A program made the translations under genes and the position numbers. The notes beneath the pieces were generated by a model that was given only the letters and a program-made list of their open reading frames with translations, did no database searches and was not told where the DNA came from. Positions 35,196-45,105 of a stretch of 64,000 nt of DNA are shown here, piece by piece. Each line of letters opens with the position of its first letter. The first letter of the stretch is position 1. Location: positions 1 through 64,000 of the forward strand of contig JAEELJ010000013.1 in NCBI GenBank assembly GCA_016288855.1, given 5' to 3'. This DNA is from Acholeplasmatales bacterium. Lineage in GTDB: Bacteria > Bacillota_I > Bacilli_A > Acholeplasmatales > Anaeroplasmataceae.

Positions 35196-36470
35196 ATGGG
35201 AATGACAATGACACAGAAGATTCTAGCAGCACATGCTGGCTTAGATTCTGTAAAAGCTGGTCAGTTAATTATTTGTGACCTTGATTTAGTTCATGGTAAC
35301 GATATTACTACACCAGTTGCAGTAAAAGTATTTAACAATATTGGTAAAGAAGAAGTATTCGATAAGGAAAAGATTTCAATTGTTCCTGACCACTTTGTTC
35401 CAAACAAGGATATTAAGTCTGCTGAACAATGCAAATTTATTAGAGAATTTGCTCGTGAAAAGGGAGTTGTTAACTTCTTTGAAGTTGGTCAAATGGGTAT
35501 CGAACATGCATTATTACCTGAAAAGGGCTTAGTAGTTGCAGGTGATGTCGTTATCGGTGCGGATTCTCATACTTGTACATATGGTGCATTAGGTGCATTC
35601 TCAACAGGTGTAGGTTCTACAGATATGGCTGCTGGTATGGCAACAGGTAAGGCTTGGTTTAAAGTACCTTCAGCATTAAAGTTTAATTTAACAGGTAAGT
35701 TAAATAAGGATGTTTCAGGTAAGGATGTAATTTTACACATCATTGGTATGATTGGTGTAGATGGTGCCTTATATAAGTCAATGGAATTCTCAGGACCTGG
35801 TCTTAAGAATTTATCTATGGACTCTCGTTTATCAATGGCAAATATGGCAATTGAAGCAGGTGCTAAAAATGGTATTTTTGCAGTTGATGAATTAACATTA
35901 GATTATATTAAGAATCATTCAAAGAAGACTCCAGTAGTATATGAAGCAGATGCTGATGCAGAATATGATGAAGTTTATGATATTGATTTATCAAAGATTC
36001 GTCCAACTGTTGCATTCCCTCATCTACCTGAAAATACTCGTACAGTTGATGAAATTGGTGAAAAAGAAGTAAAGATTGACCAAGTAGTTATCGGTTCATG
36101 TACAAATGGTCGTATGGAAGATTTAAGAATTGCACATTCTATTATTAAAGGTAAGAAAGTTTCAAAGGATATAAGAGTTATTATTATTCCTGGTACACAA
36201 AAGATTTATTTACAAGCAATTGCAGAAGGAATCATCCAGGATTTAGTAGAAGCAGGTTGTGCAATTTCAACTCCAACATGTGGACCATGCTTAGGTGGTT
36301 ATATGGGTATCTTAGCTGCAGGCGAAAGATGTGTATCAACAACTAACCGTAACTTCGTAGGTCGTATGGGTCATGTTGATTCAGAGGTTTATCTTGCATC
36401 TCCTTCTACAGCAGCTGCAAGTGCATTAACAGGTTATATTACTAACCCTGACAAGTATATGGAGGATTAA
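35196..36470 (+). CDS. leuC: 3-isopropylmalate/citramalate isomerase large subunit
   Basis: Aconitase-family subunit holding a [4Fe-4S] cluster. The 424-residue form is the shorter LeuC type of archaea and clostridia. Cluster cysteines are in [10 protein letters not shown] and [31 protein letters not shown] binds substrate. With LeuD it should isomerise both isopropylmalate (leucine) and citramalate (isoleucine) intermediates, as the neighbour cimA implies. The start lies two bases past the cimA stop with AGGAG at 35179-35183. Confidence 0.94.
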   Translation: MGMTMTQKILAAHAGLDSVKAGQLIICDLDLVHGNDITTPVAVKVFNNIGKEEVFDKEKISIVPDHFVPNKDIKSAEQCKFIREFAREKGVVNFFEVGQMGIEHALLPEKGLVVAGDVVIGADSHTCTYGALGAFSTGVGSTDMAAGMATGKAWFKVPSALKFNLTGKLNKDVSGKDVILHIIGMIGVDGALYKSMEFSGPGLKNLSMDSRLSMANMAIEAGAKNGIFAVDELTLDYIKNHSKKTPVVYEADADAEYDEVYDIDLSKIRPTVAFPHLPENTRTVDEIGEKEVKIDQVVIGSCTNGRMEDLRIAHSIIKGKKVSKDIRVIIIPGTQKIYLQAIAEGIIQDLVEAGCAISTPTCGPCLGGYMGILAAGERCVSTTNRNFVGRMGHVDSEVYLASPSTAAASALTGYITNPDKYMED

Positions 36471-36472
36471 TC

Positions 36473-36991
36473 ATGGAAAAGGCAAAAGGAAAAGTAATTT
36501 GCTATGGTGCTGACATCGATACAGATGTTATCATTCCAGCAAGATATTTAAATACATCAGATCCATTAGAGCTTGCAAAGCACTGTATGGAAGATTCAAA
36601 AGAAGATATTAACGCAGGTAAGAAGCCTTTCGCTCAAAGAGTTGAAAAAGGTAATATCATGGTTGCAGATAAGAATTTCGGTTGTGGTTCATCAAGAGAA
36701 CATGCACCTGTCGCTATTAAGGCATCTGGTATTTCTTGCGTAATTGCAAAGACATTTGCTCGTATTTTCTATAGAAATTCAATTAATATCGGACTTCCAA
36801 TTTTGGAATGTCCTGATGCAGTTGAGGATATTAAGGATGGAGATATTGTTGAAGTAGATTTTGATAATGGTGTTATTATCAATGAATCAACTGGACATAA
36901 GTTCCAGGCAGCTCCATTCCCACCATTTATGCAAAAGATTATTGCAAATGGCGGATTAGTTAACACAATTAAAAAAGGAGAATTTAAGTAA
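36473..36991 (+). CDS. leuD: 3-isopropylmalate/citramalate isomerase small subunit
   Basis: Swivel-domain partner of LeuC, 172 residues. It opens [21 protein letters not shown] and has [14 protein letters not shown], the substrate-recognition loop, and [11 protein letters not shown]. The short length matches the archaeal-type LeuC it accompanies. Two bases separate it from leuC and one base from leuB. Confidence 0.95.
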   Translation: MEKAKGKVICYGADIDTDVIIPARYLNTSDPLELAKHCMEDSKEDINAGKKPFAQRVEKGNIMVADKNFGCGSSREHAPVAIKASGISCVIAKTFARIFYRNSINIGLPILECPDAVEDIKDGDIVEVDFDNGVIINESTGHKFQAAPFPPFMQKIIANGGLVNTIKKGEFK

Positions 36992-36992
36992 A

Positions 36993-38099
36993 ATGAGTAA
37001 GAAGACTTTTAATATTGTTACATTACCTGGTGATGGTATCGGTCCAGATATCGTTGGTGAAGCTGTTAAGGTAATGAAGAGAATTGGTGAAATCTATGGA
37101 TATGAATTCAATATCATCGAAAAGAGAATGGGTGGTATTGCAATTGATGTTGATGGAACTTCACTTCCTCAAGATACAATTGATGCTGCATTAGCATCTG
37201 ATGCAGTTTTATTAGGAGCAGTTGGTGGTCCTAAGTGGGATCATTTAACTAATGGTGACCGTCCTGAAAAGGGATTATTAGGAATCCGTGGTGCATTAAA
37301 GCTATATGCTAACTTAAGACCAGCTGTATTATATCCACAGCTAAAGCATACTTCTCCATTAAAAGAAGAAATCATTGGTGATGGCTTAGATATCTTAGTT
37401 GTAAGAGAATTAACTGGTGGTATGTACTTTGGTGAAAAGGCTAATTCACCTGCATATGATACTACAAAGCCTGATACTTGGGCTTCAGATTTAGAAAAGT
37501 ATTCTGTATTTGAAGTAGAAAGAATCTTAAGAAAGGGCTTTGAAGCTGCAAGAAAGCGTAATAAGAAGCTTTGCTGCGTACATAAGGCAAACGTACTTGA
37601 ATCTTCTAGATTATGGAGATCAGTATTTGAAAGAGTTAAATTAGAATATACTGATGTTGAAACATCTGAATTATATGTAGATAATGCTGCAATGCAGTTA
37701 GTTAGAAATCCTCGTCAATTTGATGTAATCGTTACATCTAACATTTTCGGTGATATTTTAACTGATGAAGCATCTCAGGTTGCAGGTTCAATTGGTATGT
37801 TAGCATCTGCATCACTTGGTGATGGTACATTAGGTTTATATGAACCTATTCATGGCTCTGCACCAGATATTGCTGGTAAGAATCTTGCTAACCCACTTGC
37901 AACTATCTTATCAGTACCAATGTTATTTAGATATTCATTAGGTCTAGATAAGGAAGCTAAGGCTATTGAAGATGCAGTTAATGAAGTATTAAATGCCGGA
38001 TATAGAACTGGTGACATTTTCAATAAGGAAAAGGATGATCCATCTAAGAAGGTTGGAACTAAGGAAATGGGCGCATTAGTTGTTGCTGCTTTAAAGTAA
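36993..38099 (+). CDS. leuB: 3-isopropylmalate dehydrogenase
   Basis: NAD-dependent oxidative decarboxylation in leucine synthesis; in a citramalate pathway it also handles 3-methylmalate. 368 residues with TLPGDGIGPDIV, RPAVLYPQLK, VVRELTGGMYFGE, CCVHKANVLE, DVIVTSNIFGDILTDEAS and the NAD block GLYEPIHGSAPDIAGKN. GLYEPIHGSAPD marks an NAD (not NADP) enzyme. Ends 52 bases before ilvD. Confidence 0.95.
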   Translation: MSKKTFNIVTLPGDGIGPDIVGEAVKVMKRIGEIYGYEFNIIEKRMGGIAIDVDGTSLPQDTIDAALASDAVLLGAVGGPKWDHLTNGDRPEKGLLGIRGALKLYANLRPAVLYPQLKHTSPLKEEIIGDGLDILVVRELTGGMYFGEKANSPAYDTTKPDTWASDLEKYSVFEVERILRKGFEAARKRNKKLCCVHKANVLESSRLWRSVFERVKLEYTDVETSELYVDNAAMQLVRNPRQFDVIVTSNIFGDILTDEASQVAGSIGMLASASLGDGTLGLYEPIHGSAPDIAGKNLANPLATILSVPMLFRYSLGLDKEAKAIEDAVNEVLNAGYRTGDIFNKEKDDPSKKVGTKEMGALVVAALK

Positions 38100-38151
38100 T
38101 TTAAAGAAAGCTTAGTTATTAAATAAGATTAAATTTTGGAGGTACAAATAA

Positions 38152-39819
38152 ATGAAGAGTGATATTGTAAAAAAGAGACCAGAAATGGTTCCAAACCGTT
38201 CTCTTTTTAAAGCATTAGGATTTACAGATGAAGAAATCGAAAGACCACTAATCGGAGTTGTCTGCGCTAAGTCAGATATTGTCCCAGGTCATCAGCAGCT
38301 AGATAGAATTGCAGAAGCTGTTAAAACTGGTATTCTTATGAATGGTGGTACTCCAATTGTTGTACCTGCAATCGGTGTTTGTGACGGTATCGCAATGGGC
38401 CACGAAGGTATGAAATATTCTTTAGTAACTCGTGAGCTTATTGCTGATTCAGTTGAATGTATGGCTAAGGCTCATGCATTTGATGGTTTAGTTTTAATCC
38501 CTAACTGTGACAAAATTGTTCCAGGTATGTTAATGGGCGCATGTAGATTAAATCTTCCTACAATTGTTTGCTCAGGCGGACCTATGCTTGCTGGTCATGT
38601 TAATGGTAAGAAAACAAGCTTATCATCAACATTTGAAGCAGTAGGTAAGTATTTATCTGGACAAATCACTGAAGAAGAATTAAGAGAATATGAAGATCAT
38701 TCATGTCCAGGATGTGGTTCATGCTCTGGTATGTATACAGCAAATTCAATGAACTGTATGTGTGAATCATTAGGTATTGCATTACCTGGTCATGGTACTA
38801 TACCTGCAGTTTATGCGGATAGAACACGTCTTGCTAAGAAATCCGGAATGAAAATTATGGATTTAGTAAGAGACAATGTTAGAATTAGAGACATCATTAA
38901 TGAAAAGTCATTTAGAAATGCATTAGCAATGGATATGGCTTTAGGATGCTCTACTAATACAATGCTTCATTTACCAGCAATTGCTCATGAAGCAGGTGTT
39001 AAGATTAATTTAGAAATGGCAAATGAAATTTCTTATAAGACACCAAATTTATGTCATTTAGCTCCAGCTGGACATACTTATATGGAAGAGTTAAATGAAG
39101 CAGGTGGTATTTCTGCAGTAATGAAGGAATTATCAAATATTCCTGGTGCACTAAATCTAGATTTACCAACTGTTACAGGAAAAACTATTAGAGAAAATAT
39201 AAAACTTTCTAGAAATAAGAATCCTGAAATTATCCGTCCAATAGATAATCCATTCTCAAAGACAGGTGGAATTGCAGTATTAAAGGGTAATTTAGCACCA
39301 GATGGATGCGTTGTTAAGCGTGGTGCTGTTGATCCTAATATGTTAGTTCACACTTGTACAGCTAAATGCTTTAATTCAGAAGAAGAAGCAATTGCTGCAA
39401 TTGATGGTGGTAAGATTTCTAAGGGAGATATTGTTGTTATTCGTTATGAAGGCCCTAAGGGTGGACCTGGTATGAGAGAAATGCTTGCTCCTACATCTCG
39501 TCTTGCTGGTATGGGACTTGATAAGGATGTTGCATTAATTACAGATGGTCGTTTCTCAGGTGCAACACGTGGTGCATCAATTGGCCACGTATCTCCAGAA
39601 GCTGCTGAAGGTGGATTAATTGGTTTAGTTGAAGACGGAGACCAAATTCATATTGATATGATAAAATGTACAATTGAATTATTAGTTTCAGATGAAGTAA
39701 TTAATGAAAGACGTAAGAACTTTAAAATGGTATTAAAGCCAGTAACTGGTTATCTAAAGCGTTATAGAAAGCTTGTAACATCAGCTGCTAGCGGCGCAAT
39801 CTTCTCAGATGAAGATTAA
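38152..39819 (+). CDS. ilvD: dihydroxy-acid dehydratase
   Basis: Fe-S dehydratase giving the 2-keto acids of valine and isoleucine. 555 residues with [30 protein letters not shown] (cluster cysteines), [14 protein letters not shown] and [25 protein letters not shown] precedes ATG 38152. Sensitive to oxygen in the [4Fe-4S] form, suited to an anaerobe. Confidence 0.95.
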   Translation: MKSDIVKKRPEMVPNRSLFKALGFTDEEIERPLIGVVCAKSDIVPGHQQLDRIAEAVKTGILMNGGTPIVVPAIGVCDGIAMGHEGMKYSLVTRELIADSVECMAKAHAFDGLVLIPNCDKIVPGMLMGACRLNLPTIVCSGGPMLAGHVNGKKTSLSSTFEAVGKYLSGQITEEELREYEDHSCPGCGSCSGMYTANSMNCMCESLGIALPGHGTIPAVYADRTRLAKKSGMKIMDLVRDNVRIRDIINEKSFRNALAMDMALGCSTNTMLHLPAIAHEAGVKINLEMANEISYKTPNLCHLAPAGHTYMEELNEAGGISAVMKELSNIPGALNLDLPTVTGKTIRENIKLSRNKNPEIIRPIDNPFSKTGGIAVLKGNLAPDGCVVKRGAVDPNMLVHTCTAKCFNSEEEAIAAIDGGKISKGDIVVIRYEGPKGGPGMREMLAPTSRLAGMGLDKDVALITDGRFSGATRGASIGHVSPEAAEGGLIGLVEDGDQIHIDMIKCTIELLVSDEVINERRKNFKMVLKPVTGYLKRYRKLVTSAASGAIFSDED

Positions 39820-39843
39820 TAATGAATTAAAGAGGTGAAAGTT

Positions 39844-41511
39844 ATGAAGCTTAATGGTTCACAGATTCTTATTGAGTGTCTTGTTGAACAGGGTGTAGAT
39901 ACTATATTTGGTTACCCAGGTGGAGCTATATTAAATATCTATGATGAGTTATACAAGAATCAAGATAGAATTACTCATATATTAACAAGCCATGAGCAGG
40001 GTGCATCTCACGCTGCAGATGGTTACGCAAGATCTACAGGTAAGACTGGTGTATGCCTTGCAACTTCAGGACCTGGTGCAACAAATCTTGTTACTGGTAT
40101 TGCAACAGCATATATGGATTCAGTTCCTATGGTTGCAATCACAGGAAATGTAGGTACAAGTTCTTTAGGTAAGGATTCATTTCAGGAAGTAGATATTGCA
40201 GGCATTACAATGCCTATTACAAAGCATAATTACATTGTAAAAGATGTAAAGAAGCTTGCTGATACTATCCGTGAAGCATTCGAAATTGCTAGATCTGGTC
40301 GTCCAGGTCCAGTATTAATCGATATTCCAAAGGATATTACAGCAGCAGTTACTGAATTTACTCCAAAGAAGATAGATTTTGAAAAGCAAGTAAAGCCAGT
40401 AAAGGAAGTCTCAGAAGATAAGATTAAGGAAGTAGCAGAGCTTATTAATAACGCAAAGAAGCCATTCATTTATGCAGGTGGAGGAGTTATTAGAAGTAAT
40501 GCAGCAAAAGAATTAACAGAATTTGCAGAAATGATGGATATCCCAACATCTACATCATTAATGGGTATTGGTGCATTTGACCAAACAAGCCCATTATCAA
40601 CAGGGCTAATTGGTATGCACGGTACAGTTGCATCTAATAAGAGTGTTGTTGAATGTGATTTATTATTAGCATTTGGTGTTAGATTTAGTGATCGTGTATT
40701 ATCAAATCATAGACATTTTGCAGAAAATGCAAAAATTGTACATGTTGATATTGATTTAGCAGAAATTGATAAGAATATTAAGGATGATTATCCATTAGTT
40801 ATGGATATGAAGGAATTCTTAGTTAGAGTTAAAAAATATTTATTACCAAAGAAGAATCCTCAATGGTTAGCTTTAGTTGGTACATGGAAGAATATTTTTA
40901 AGGATAACCAAGTATCTGATCAATTAAAGCCTAGATATTTCATGGAAGCTATTTATGAAGTTACTAAGGGTGATTGCTTTATTGCAACAGAAGTAGGACA
41001 ACATCAATTATGGGCTTGTCAATATTTCACTTATACTAAGCCACATCGTTTAATTACATCCGGTGGTCTTGGTACAATGGGATATGGCTTAGGTGCTGCA
41101 ATTGGTACACAAATTGGTAACCCTGATGCAATTGTATTTAATATTGCTGGTGATGGTTCATTCCGTATGAATTGTAATGAATTATTAACTGTTTCAAGAA
41201 ACAACCTACCTATTATTGAAGTTATTGCAAACAATAATGTTTTAGGTATGGTTAGACAATGGCAAACTGCATTCTATGGAAAGAGATATTCTCAAACAAC
41301 ATTAGATAACAATCTTGATTATGAAGCATTATGTAAGGCATTTAAGATTGATTATTATGAAGCAAAAACAAAAGAAGAATATAAGCATGCAGTAGAATTA
41401 GCTGTTAAGAACAGACGTCCTGCACTTATCAATGCATATGTTTTAACAGATGAAAAGGTATTACCAATGGTTGCTCCTGGCAAGCCAATTGATGACATTA
41501 TGTTAAAGTAA
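39844..41511 (+). CDS. ilvB: acetolactate synthase large (catalytic) subunit
   Basis: ThDP- and FAD-dependent enzyme forming acetolactate or acetohydroxybutyrate. 555 residues with FGYPGGAILNIYDEL (catalytic Glu in HEQGASHAADGYAR follows), GPGATNLVTGIATAYMDSVPM, DIPKDI and the ThDP motif NIAGDGSFRMN...NNNVLGMVRQW. ATG 39844 has GAGGTGA in front, so the GTG three codons upstream is rejected. Last gene of the operon, before a strong terminator; its regulatory partner ilvN opens the operon. Confidence 0.95.
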   Translation: MKLNGSQILIECLVEQGVDTIFGYPGGAILNIYDELYKNQDRITHILTSHEQGASHAADGYARSTGKTGVCLATSGPGATNLVTGIATAYMDSVPMVAITGNVGTSSLGKDSFQEVDIAGITMPITKHNYIVKDVKKLADTIREAFEIARSGRPGPVLIDIPKDITAAVTEFTPKKIDFEKQVKPVKEVSEDKIKEVAELINNAKKPFIYAGGGVIRSNAAKELTEFAEMMDIPTSTSLMGIGAFDQTSPLSTGLIGMHGTVASNKSVVECDLLLAFGVRFSDRVLSNHRHFAENAKIVHVDIDLAEIDKNIKDDYPLVMDMKEFLVRVKKYLLPKKNPQWLALVGTWKNIFKDNQVSDQLKPRYFMEAIYEVTKGDCFIATEVGQHQLWACQYFTYTKPHRLITSGGLGTMGYGLGAAIGTQIGNPDAIVFNIAGDGSFRMNCNELLTVSRNNLPIIEVIANNNVLGMVRQWQTAFYGKRYSQTTLDNNLDYEALCKAFKIDYYEAKTKEEYKHAVELAVKNRRPALINAYVLTDEKVLPMVAPGKPIDDIMLK

Positions 41512-41515
41512 ATTT

Positions 41516-41542
41516 ATGGTGGATTAATTCCACCATTTTTTT
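41516..41542 (+). terminator. terminator of the ilv-leu operon
   Basis: ATGGTGG, seven bases, CCACCAT and a T run. Confidence 0.88.
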
Positions 41543-41554
41543 ATTTTATTTACC

Positions 41555-41582
41555 TTGACATAATAGAAAAAAGTATTATAAT
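41555..41582 (+). promoter_or_regulatory. consensus promoter of the DUF3793-flavodoxin unit
   Basis: TTGACA (41555-41560), 16 bases, TATAAT (41577-41582); start near 41589, right at the first operator. Confidence 0.82.
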
Positions 41583-41590
41583 TTAATTAG

Positions 41591-41606
41591 GTTAGTTAAT
41601 ACTAAC
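41591..41606. promoter_or_regulatory. operator 1, GTTAG-N6-CTAAC (DtxR-like)
   Basis: GTTAG, TTAATA, CTAAC at the expected transcription start. The TTAG-N6-CTAA form resembles half of DtxR/IdeR-family metal-repressor boxes. Confidence 0.55.
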
Positions 41607-41628
41607 TTATTATTTTTAAAAAAAGTAG

Positions 41629-41642
41629 TTAGCTATAACTAA
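41629..41642. promoter_or_regulatory. operator 2, TTAG-N6-CTAA
   Basis: TTAG, CTATAA, CTAA, 37 bases after operator 1, in the leader and just before the ribosome binding site of the DUF3793 gene. Confidence 0.55.
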
Positions 41643-41658
41643 TTAAGGAGTTGTAATA

Positions 41659-42210
41659 ATGAGTAAAAATCTTGAGCGTGAATTTGCATTACATTGTTCA
41701 CCAGCATTATGTGGAATTAAACCTTCCAATTTAGTTAGTCTTTCTATAAGAGATTTTGATATTGAAAAAGAAGTTTTAGAATTAAATAAGAAGTTTGGTC
41801 CAAGAATATGTTTTAGAATTATGAAAAAAGAAGAAGATAGGTGTTTAATACTAATTTATAGAACAAAGCTCTTGGAGAAAACACTATTTAATGAAGACAC
41901 TATGATGTTTTTAAAGAAAGAAGGGTATCCTTACATTAAGGATATAGACACATTGCTAGATTGTTTGGAAATAAGAATGATAACTAAACAAGAGTTTCCA
42001 CATGAAATTGGTGTATTTTTAGGATATGATTTATCTGATGTACTACATTTCATTAATAAAGATAAGAGATGCATTCATACAGGATATTGGAAGGTGTATT
42101 CTAATTTAGAACTTAAGCTTGAGATTTTTAATCGTTATACAAAATGCCGTGATTGCGTTATTAGGCTTCTAAATAGAGGCTACTCAATTGAGAATTTTAT
42201 GAGGGTATAG
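41659..42210 (+). CDS. DUF3793 family protein
   Basis: A 183-residue soluble protein of the DUF3793 family (PF12672), recognised by HCSPALCGIKPSNLVSL near the start and EFPHEIGVFLGYDLSDV in the middle. Function unknown. It has three late cysteines or Cys pairs (KRCIHTGYW and TKCRDC) that might bind metal or haem. In many anaerobes the gene neighbours flavodoxins, as here (flavodoxin 12 bases downstream), which points to iron-limited conditions. AAGGAG precedes ATG 41659. Confidence 0.85.
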   Translation: MSKNLEREFALHCSPALCGIKPSNLVSLSIRDFDIEKEVLELNKKFGPRICFRIMKKEEDRCLILIYRTKLLEKTLFNEDTMMFLKKEGYPYIKDIDTLLDCLEIRMITKQEFPHEIGVFLGYDLSDVLHFINKDKRCIHTGYWKVYSNLELKLEIFNRYTKCRDCVIRLLNRGYSIENFMRV

Positions 42211-42222
42211 AGGAGGATTATG

Positions 42223-42624
42223 ATGAACGCAGTAGTTATTTATTGGTCAGCTACAGGTAATACTGAAGCAATTGCAGAAAAAATTTCTAATACATTAGGT
42301 GTTGAAGCAAAAAAGGTATCTGATGTAACTGTTGATGAGGCTTTAAAGTATGATACTTTAATTCTAGGTTGTCCTGCGATGGGAGCTGAAGAATTAGAAG
42401 ATACAGAATTTAGACCTTTCTATGATGAATTAGTGTCTAAGGGTCAAGATAAGAAATATGCATTCTTCGGTGCATACGGCTGGGGCGGCGGAGAATGGAT
42501 GAACAATTGGTTAAGTGAAGCATCAAGCCAAGGCTTAAATGTTTTAGGTTCTATTATTTCATCTGGTGGTGCTGATGAAATTGAAGGAGATTTCGACAGC
42601 TTTATTAGTGCAATTAAAGCATAA
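42223..42624 (+). CDS. flavodoxin
   Basis: A 133-residue short-chain flavodoxin, an FMN electron carrier that replaces ferredoxin when iron is scarce. The FMN phosphate loop is WSATGNT (residues 8-14), and the two isoalloxazine loops are GCPAMGAEE and AYGWGGGEW. Of two adjacent ATG codons, 42223 is six bases from AGGAGG (42211-42216) and is preferred to 42220. Second gene after DUF3793 behind the TTAG-N6-CTAA operators. Confidence 0.92.
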   Translation: MNAVVIYWSATGNTEAIAEKISNTLGVEAKKVSDVTVDEALKYDTLILGCPAMGAEELEDTEFRPFYDELVSKGQDKKYAFFGAYGWGGGEWMNNWLSEASSQGLNVLGSIISSGGADEIEGDFDSFISAIKA

Positions 42625-42636
42625 AAAAATTAATGT

Positions 42637-42660
42637 AGGATGAGTTAAACTCATCCTTTA
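42637..42660 (+). terminator. hairpin after flavodoxin
   Basis: AGGATGAGT, TAA, ACTCATCCT with only three T after it; a weak terminator, so some read-through into the ZIP gene is likely. Confidence 0.55.
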
Positions 42661-42724
42661 AAATAAGCAATAATTCAATAATTGATAAACTATTCAATTA
42701 ATAAATGATGAAAGGAGTGATAAT

Positions 42725-43519
42725 ATGTTTTTTGAATTTATATTATCTTGGAAATTAGTATTGGCTTTAGTAATTCCATTTTTAGGAACTATGCTAGGTT
42801 CAGCAATGGTATTTTTATTAAAAAAAGAATTAAATACTAAATTATTAAAAGTTTTATTGGGATTTGCATCAGGAGTTATGATTGCTGCATCAATATGGAG
42901 TCTTTTAGAACCAGCTATTAATTCATTTGGTGATAACGACTACTTAAAGTGGCTAGCACCATCAATTGGATTTATTGTTGGAATCTTATTCTTATTATTC
43001 TTAGATGTAGTAACTCCACATACACATTTAGATGCTACAGAAGAAGGACCTAATAAAGCAAAATTAAGTAAAACTTCAAAAATGCTACTTGCGGTAACTA
43101 TTCATAATATTCCAGAAGGCTTAGCAGTAGGTGTATTACTTGCTGGTGTAATCTCAGGTACTATTTCAGAAGGTGCAGCACTAACTTTAGCAATTGGTAT
43201 TGCAATTCAAAATTTCCCTGAGGGTGCTATTATTTCAATGCCTTTAAAGGAAACTGGCGTATCAAAATTAAAAGCGTTCGCTTTAGGAACATTATCAGGA
43301 GCAGTAGAACCTGTTGCATCATTACTTGCAATTCTTTTAACATCATTCACTCAATTCATTCTTCCTTATACATTATCTTTTGCCGCAGGTGCTATGATTT
43401 ATGTTGTATCAGAAGAATTAATACCTGAATATAATGAAGGAGAACATTCAAACTTAGGTACAATAGGCTTAGCAATAGGATTTGTTGTTATGATGTCACT
43501 AGATATTGCTTTAGGATAA
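42725..43519 (+). CDS. ZIP-family divalent metal transporter
   Basis: A 264-residue ZIP (GufA/ZupT-like) transporter with eight helices. Metal-binding helices IV and V carry HNIPEGLAVG and QNFPEGAIIS; EELIPE appears in helix VII; the variable loop has PHTHLD. Likely imports zinc, iron or manganese. AAAGGAGTGA precedes ATG 42725. Upstream, AATTGA/TCAATT (42680-42699) forms an inverted repeat with an eight-base spacer that might be an operator, while the weak terminator before it allows co-expression with the flavodoxin unit. Confidence 0.88.
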   Translation: MFFEFILSWKLVLALVIPFLGTMLGSAMVFLLKKELNTKLLKVLLGFASGVMIAASIWSLLEPAINSFGDNDYLKWLAPSIGFIVGILFLLFLDVVTPHTHLDATEEGPNKAKLSKTSKMLLAVTIHNIPEGLAVGVLLAGVISGTISEGAALTLAIGIAIQNFPEGAIISMPLKETGVSKLKAFALGTLSGAVEPVASLLAILLTSFTQFILPYTLSFAAGAMIYVVSEELIPEYNEGEHSNLGTIGLAIGFVVMMSLDIALG

Positions 43520-43520
43520 A

Positions 43521-43552
43521 AAAAGACTAAAATCTTTTGATTTTAGCCTTTT
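43521..43552. terminator. bidirectional terminator, ZIP gene / tetR-like gene
   Basis: AAAAGACTAAAATC, loop TTTT, GATTTTAGCCTTTT (one A-C mismatch). Confidence 0.75.
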
Positions 43553-43556
43553 GATT

Positions 43557-44093
43557 CTATAAGCTGAAATTTGGTGCAGCCTTTAAAGAATTACATAATG
43601 CTTTAATAATATCGTCGATTGAATCTTTACAATCGTCTTTAATCCACATTATTGCAAGACTATATAATGCACCTGCATAGATATGTGCCATAATCTTATA
43701 TTCTTGATTAGATTTATCTTCAATAGAATCTAAGAAAGTAGTAGTTATAATATCAAGATATAATTGTTCCATATGATTATTTATTAAAGCTTGCATCTTT
43801 TCTTTATTAGATCTTAAATTTTCTAATGTTCTTGTAGTAACTGTTCTAAAAATGTTAACATCATTTAAATCTAATTCATTAAACTGAGCTTTAAAGAATT
43901 CTTCATTAGCTTTAAAATATCCATTAATAATATCAGTTTTTGTTTTAAAATATTTATAAAAAGTTACTCTTGAAACACCAGCCTTTGCGCAAACCTCAAG
44001 AATTGTAATTTTATCAACTGATTTGGTTTTTAGAATAATAAAGAATGCTTCTATAATATATTCTTTAGAAGAGTGTAATGTTTTTGTTTCCAT
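43557..44093 (-). CDS. TetR-family transcriptional regulator
   Basis: A 178-residue repressor. The helix-turn-helix (about residues 28-50) reads ITILEVCAKAGVSRVTFYKYF, a textbook TetR form; the C-terminal ligand domain contains many aromatic residues and ends with a TetR_C-like AHIYAGALYSLAIMWI helix. AAGGAGGTCA precedes the ATG at 44093. It is divergent from an aldo/keto reductase and a flavin-reductase-like protein and has palindromes in its own promoter, so control of that oxidoreductase pair plus itself is the natural reading. The inducer is unknown. Confidence 0.88.
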   Translation of the reverse strand: METKTLHSSKEYIIEAFFIILKTKSVDKITILEVCAKAGVSRVTFYKYFKTKTDIINGYFKANEEFFKAQFNELDLNDVNIFRTVTTRTLENLRSNKEKMQALINNHMEQLYLDIITTTFLDSIEDKSNQEYKIMAHIYAGALYSLAIMWIKDDCKDSIDDIIKALCNSLKAAPNFSL

Positions 44094-44122
44094 AAATTTG
44101 ACCTCCTTATTTAATTAACAAT

Positions 44123-44134
44123 TGTAAACTTACA
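44123..44134. promoter_or_regulatory. TetR operator candidate 1
   Basis: TGTAAACTTACA, a perfect palindrome around AC, located just past the start of the tetR-like transcript. Confidence 0.6.
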
Positions 44135-44140
44135 TCTATT

Positions 44141-44169
44141 ATTATAGTGTAAATACAAAATTATGTCAA
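44141..44169 (-). promoter_or_regulatory. consensus promoter of the tetR-like gene
   Basis: Reading on the minus strand: TTGACA (44169-44164), 17 bases, TATAAT (44146-44141). Confidence 0.8.
44148..44157. promoter_or_regulatory. TetR operator candidate 2 in the promoter spacer
   Basis: TGTAAATACA, palindrome of TGTA/TACA, inside the spacer of the tetR-like promoter. It shares TGTAAA with candidate 1. Confidence 0.55.
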
Positions 44170-44248
44170 TATTTTTTGACTATATTAATAATAACATCTT
44201 TTTTAATAAATTAAATAATATTATAATAATAAATAGAGGTGAACGATT

Positions 44249-45100
44249 TTGGAATTCAAATTAAATAATGGAGTTATTATACCTGAGATTGGCTTTGGAA
44301 CATGGATGATTGATGACAAAGAAGTCAAAGATATTGTTAAAAATGCAATAGATTTAGGATATAATTTAATAGATACTGCAGAAGCCTATGGAAATGAAAA
44401 AGGTGTTGGTGCAGCAATAAGAGATTCTGGATACCCTAGAAATTATATTTTTGTTACAACAAAATTAGATGGTAATGTAAAAAATATTAAAGATGCTAAA
44501 AAATGTTTCCAGGATTCTTATAAAAAGCTAGATATTGGTGCAATAGACCTAATGCTTATACATTCTCCACAACCTTGGGGTGAATGGAAGGATAAGAATA
44601 AGAGATATTTTAAAGAAAATCTTGAAATATGGGGTATGCTTGAAGAAGAATACCTATATGGACGCGTTAGAGCAATAGGAGTTTCTAATTTCATGATTGA
44701 TGATTTAGAAAATATCTTAAATAATTGTAATGTTAAACCAATGGTTAATCAAATATTAGCTCATATTGGTAATATGCCTTTTGATTTAATTAATTATTGC
44801 AAGAAGAATGGAATTATTGTTGAAGCATATTCTCCATTTGGACATGGGCCAATTTTAAATAATAAAGAAATAATTAAAATGGCAGATTGGTATGGTGTTA
44901 AGCCTACAAATATTTGTATAAAATATCTAATGCAGCACGGATTAATTCCACTACCTAAGGCTACAAGCAATGAACATATAAAAGATAATTTAAATCTAGA
45001 TTTTACAATATCAGATGATGATATGAAAAAATTAGATAATATTAAAGATAATGATTATAAGGAATATTCTAAATTCCCAGTATTTTCAAATAAGGAGTAA
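44249..45100 (+). CDS. aldo/keto reductase
   Basis: A 283-residue NADPH-dependent AKR barrel protein. The catalytic tetrad sits in DTAEAYGNE (Asp, Tyr), FVTTKLDG (Lys) and MLIHSPQPWG (His); GVSNF and the cofactor segment IPLPKATSNEHIKDNL are standard. The start is TTG 44249, seven bases after GAGGTG; no ATG lies before the conserved N-terminal strand. First gene of a pair controlled presumably by the divergent TetR. Broad aldehyde or ketone reduction expected. Confidence 0.9.
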   Translation: MEFKLNNGVIIPEIGFGTWMIDDKEVKDIVKNAIDLGYNLIDTAEAYGNEKGVGAAIRDSGYPRNYIFVTTKLDGNVKNIKDAKKCFQDSYKKLDIGAIDLMLIHSPQPWGEWKDKNKRYFKENLEIWGMLEEEYLYGRVRAIGVSNFMIDDLENILNNCNVKPMVNQILAHIGNMPFDLINYCKKNGIIVEAYSPFGHGPILNNKEIIKMADWYGVKPTNICIKYLMQHGLIPLPKATSNEHIKDNLNLDFTISDDDMKKLDNIKDNDYKEYSKFPVFSNKE

Positions 45101-45105
45101 ATAAA

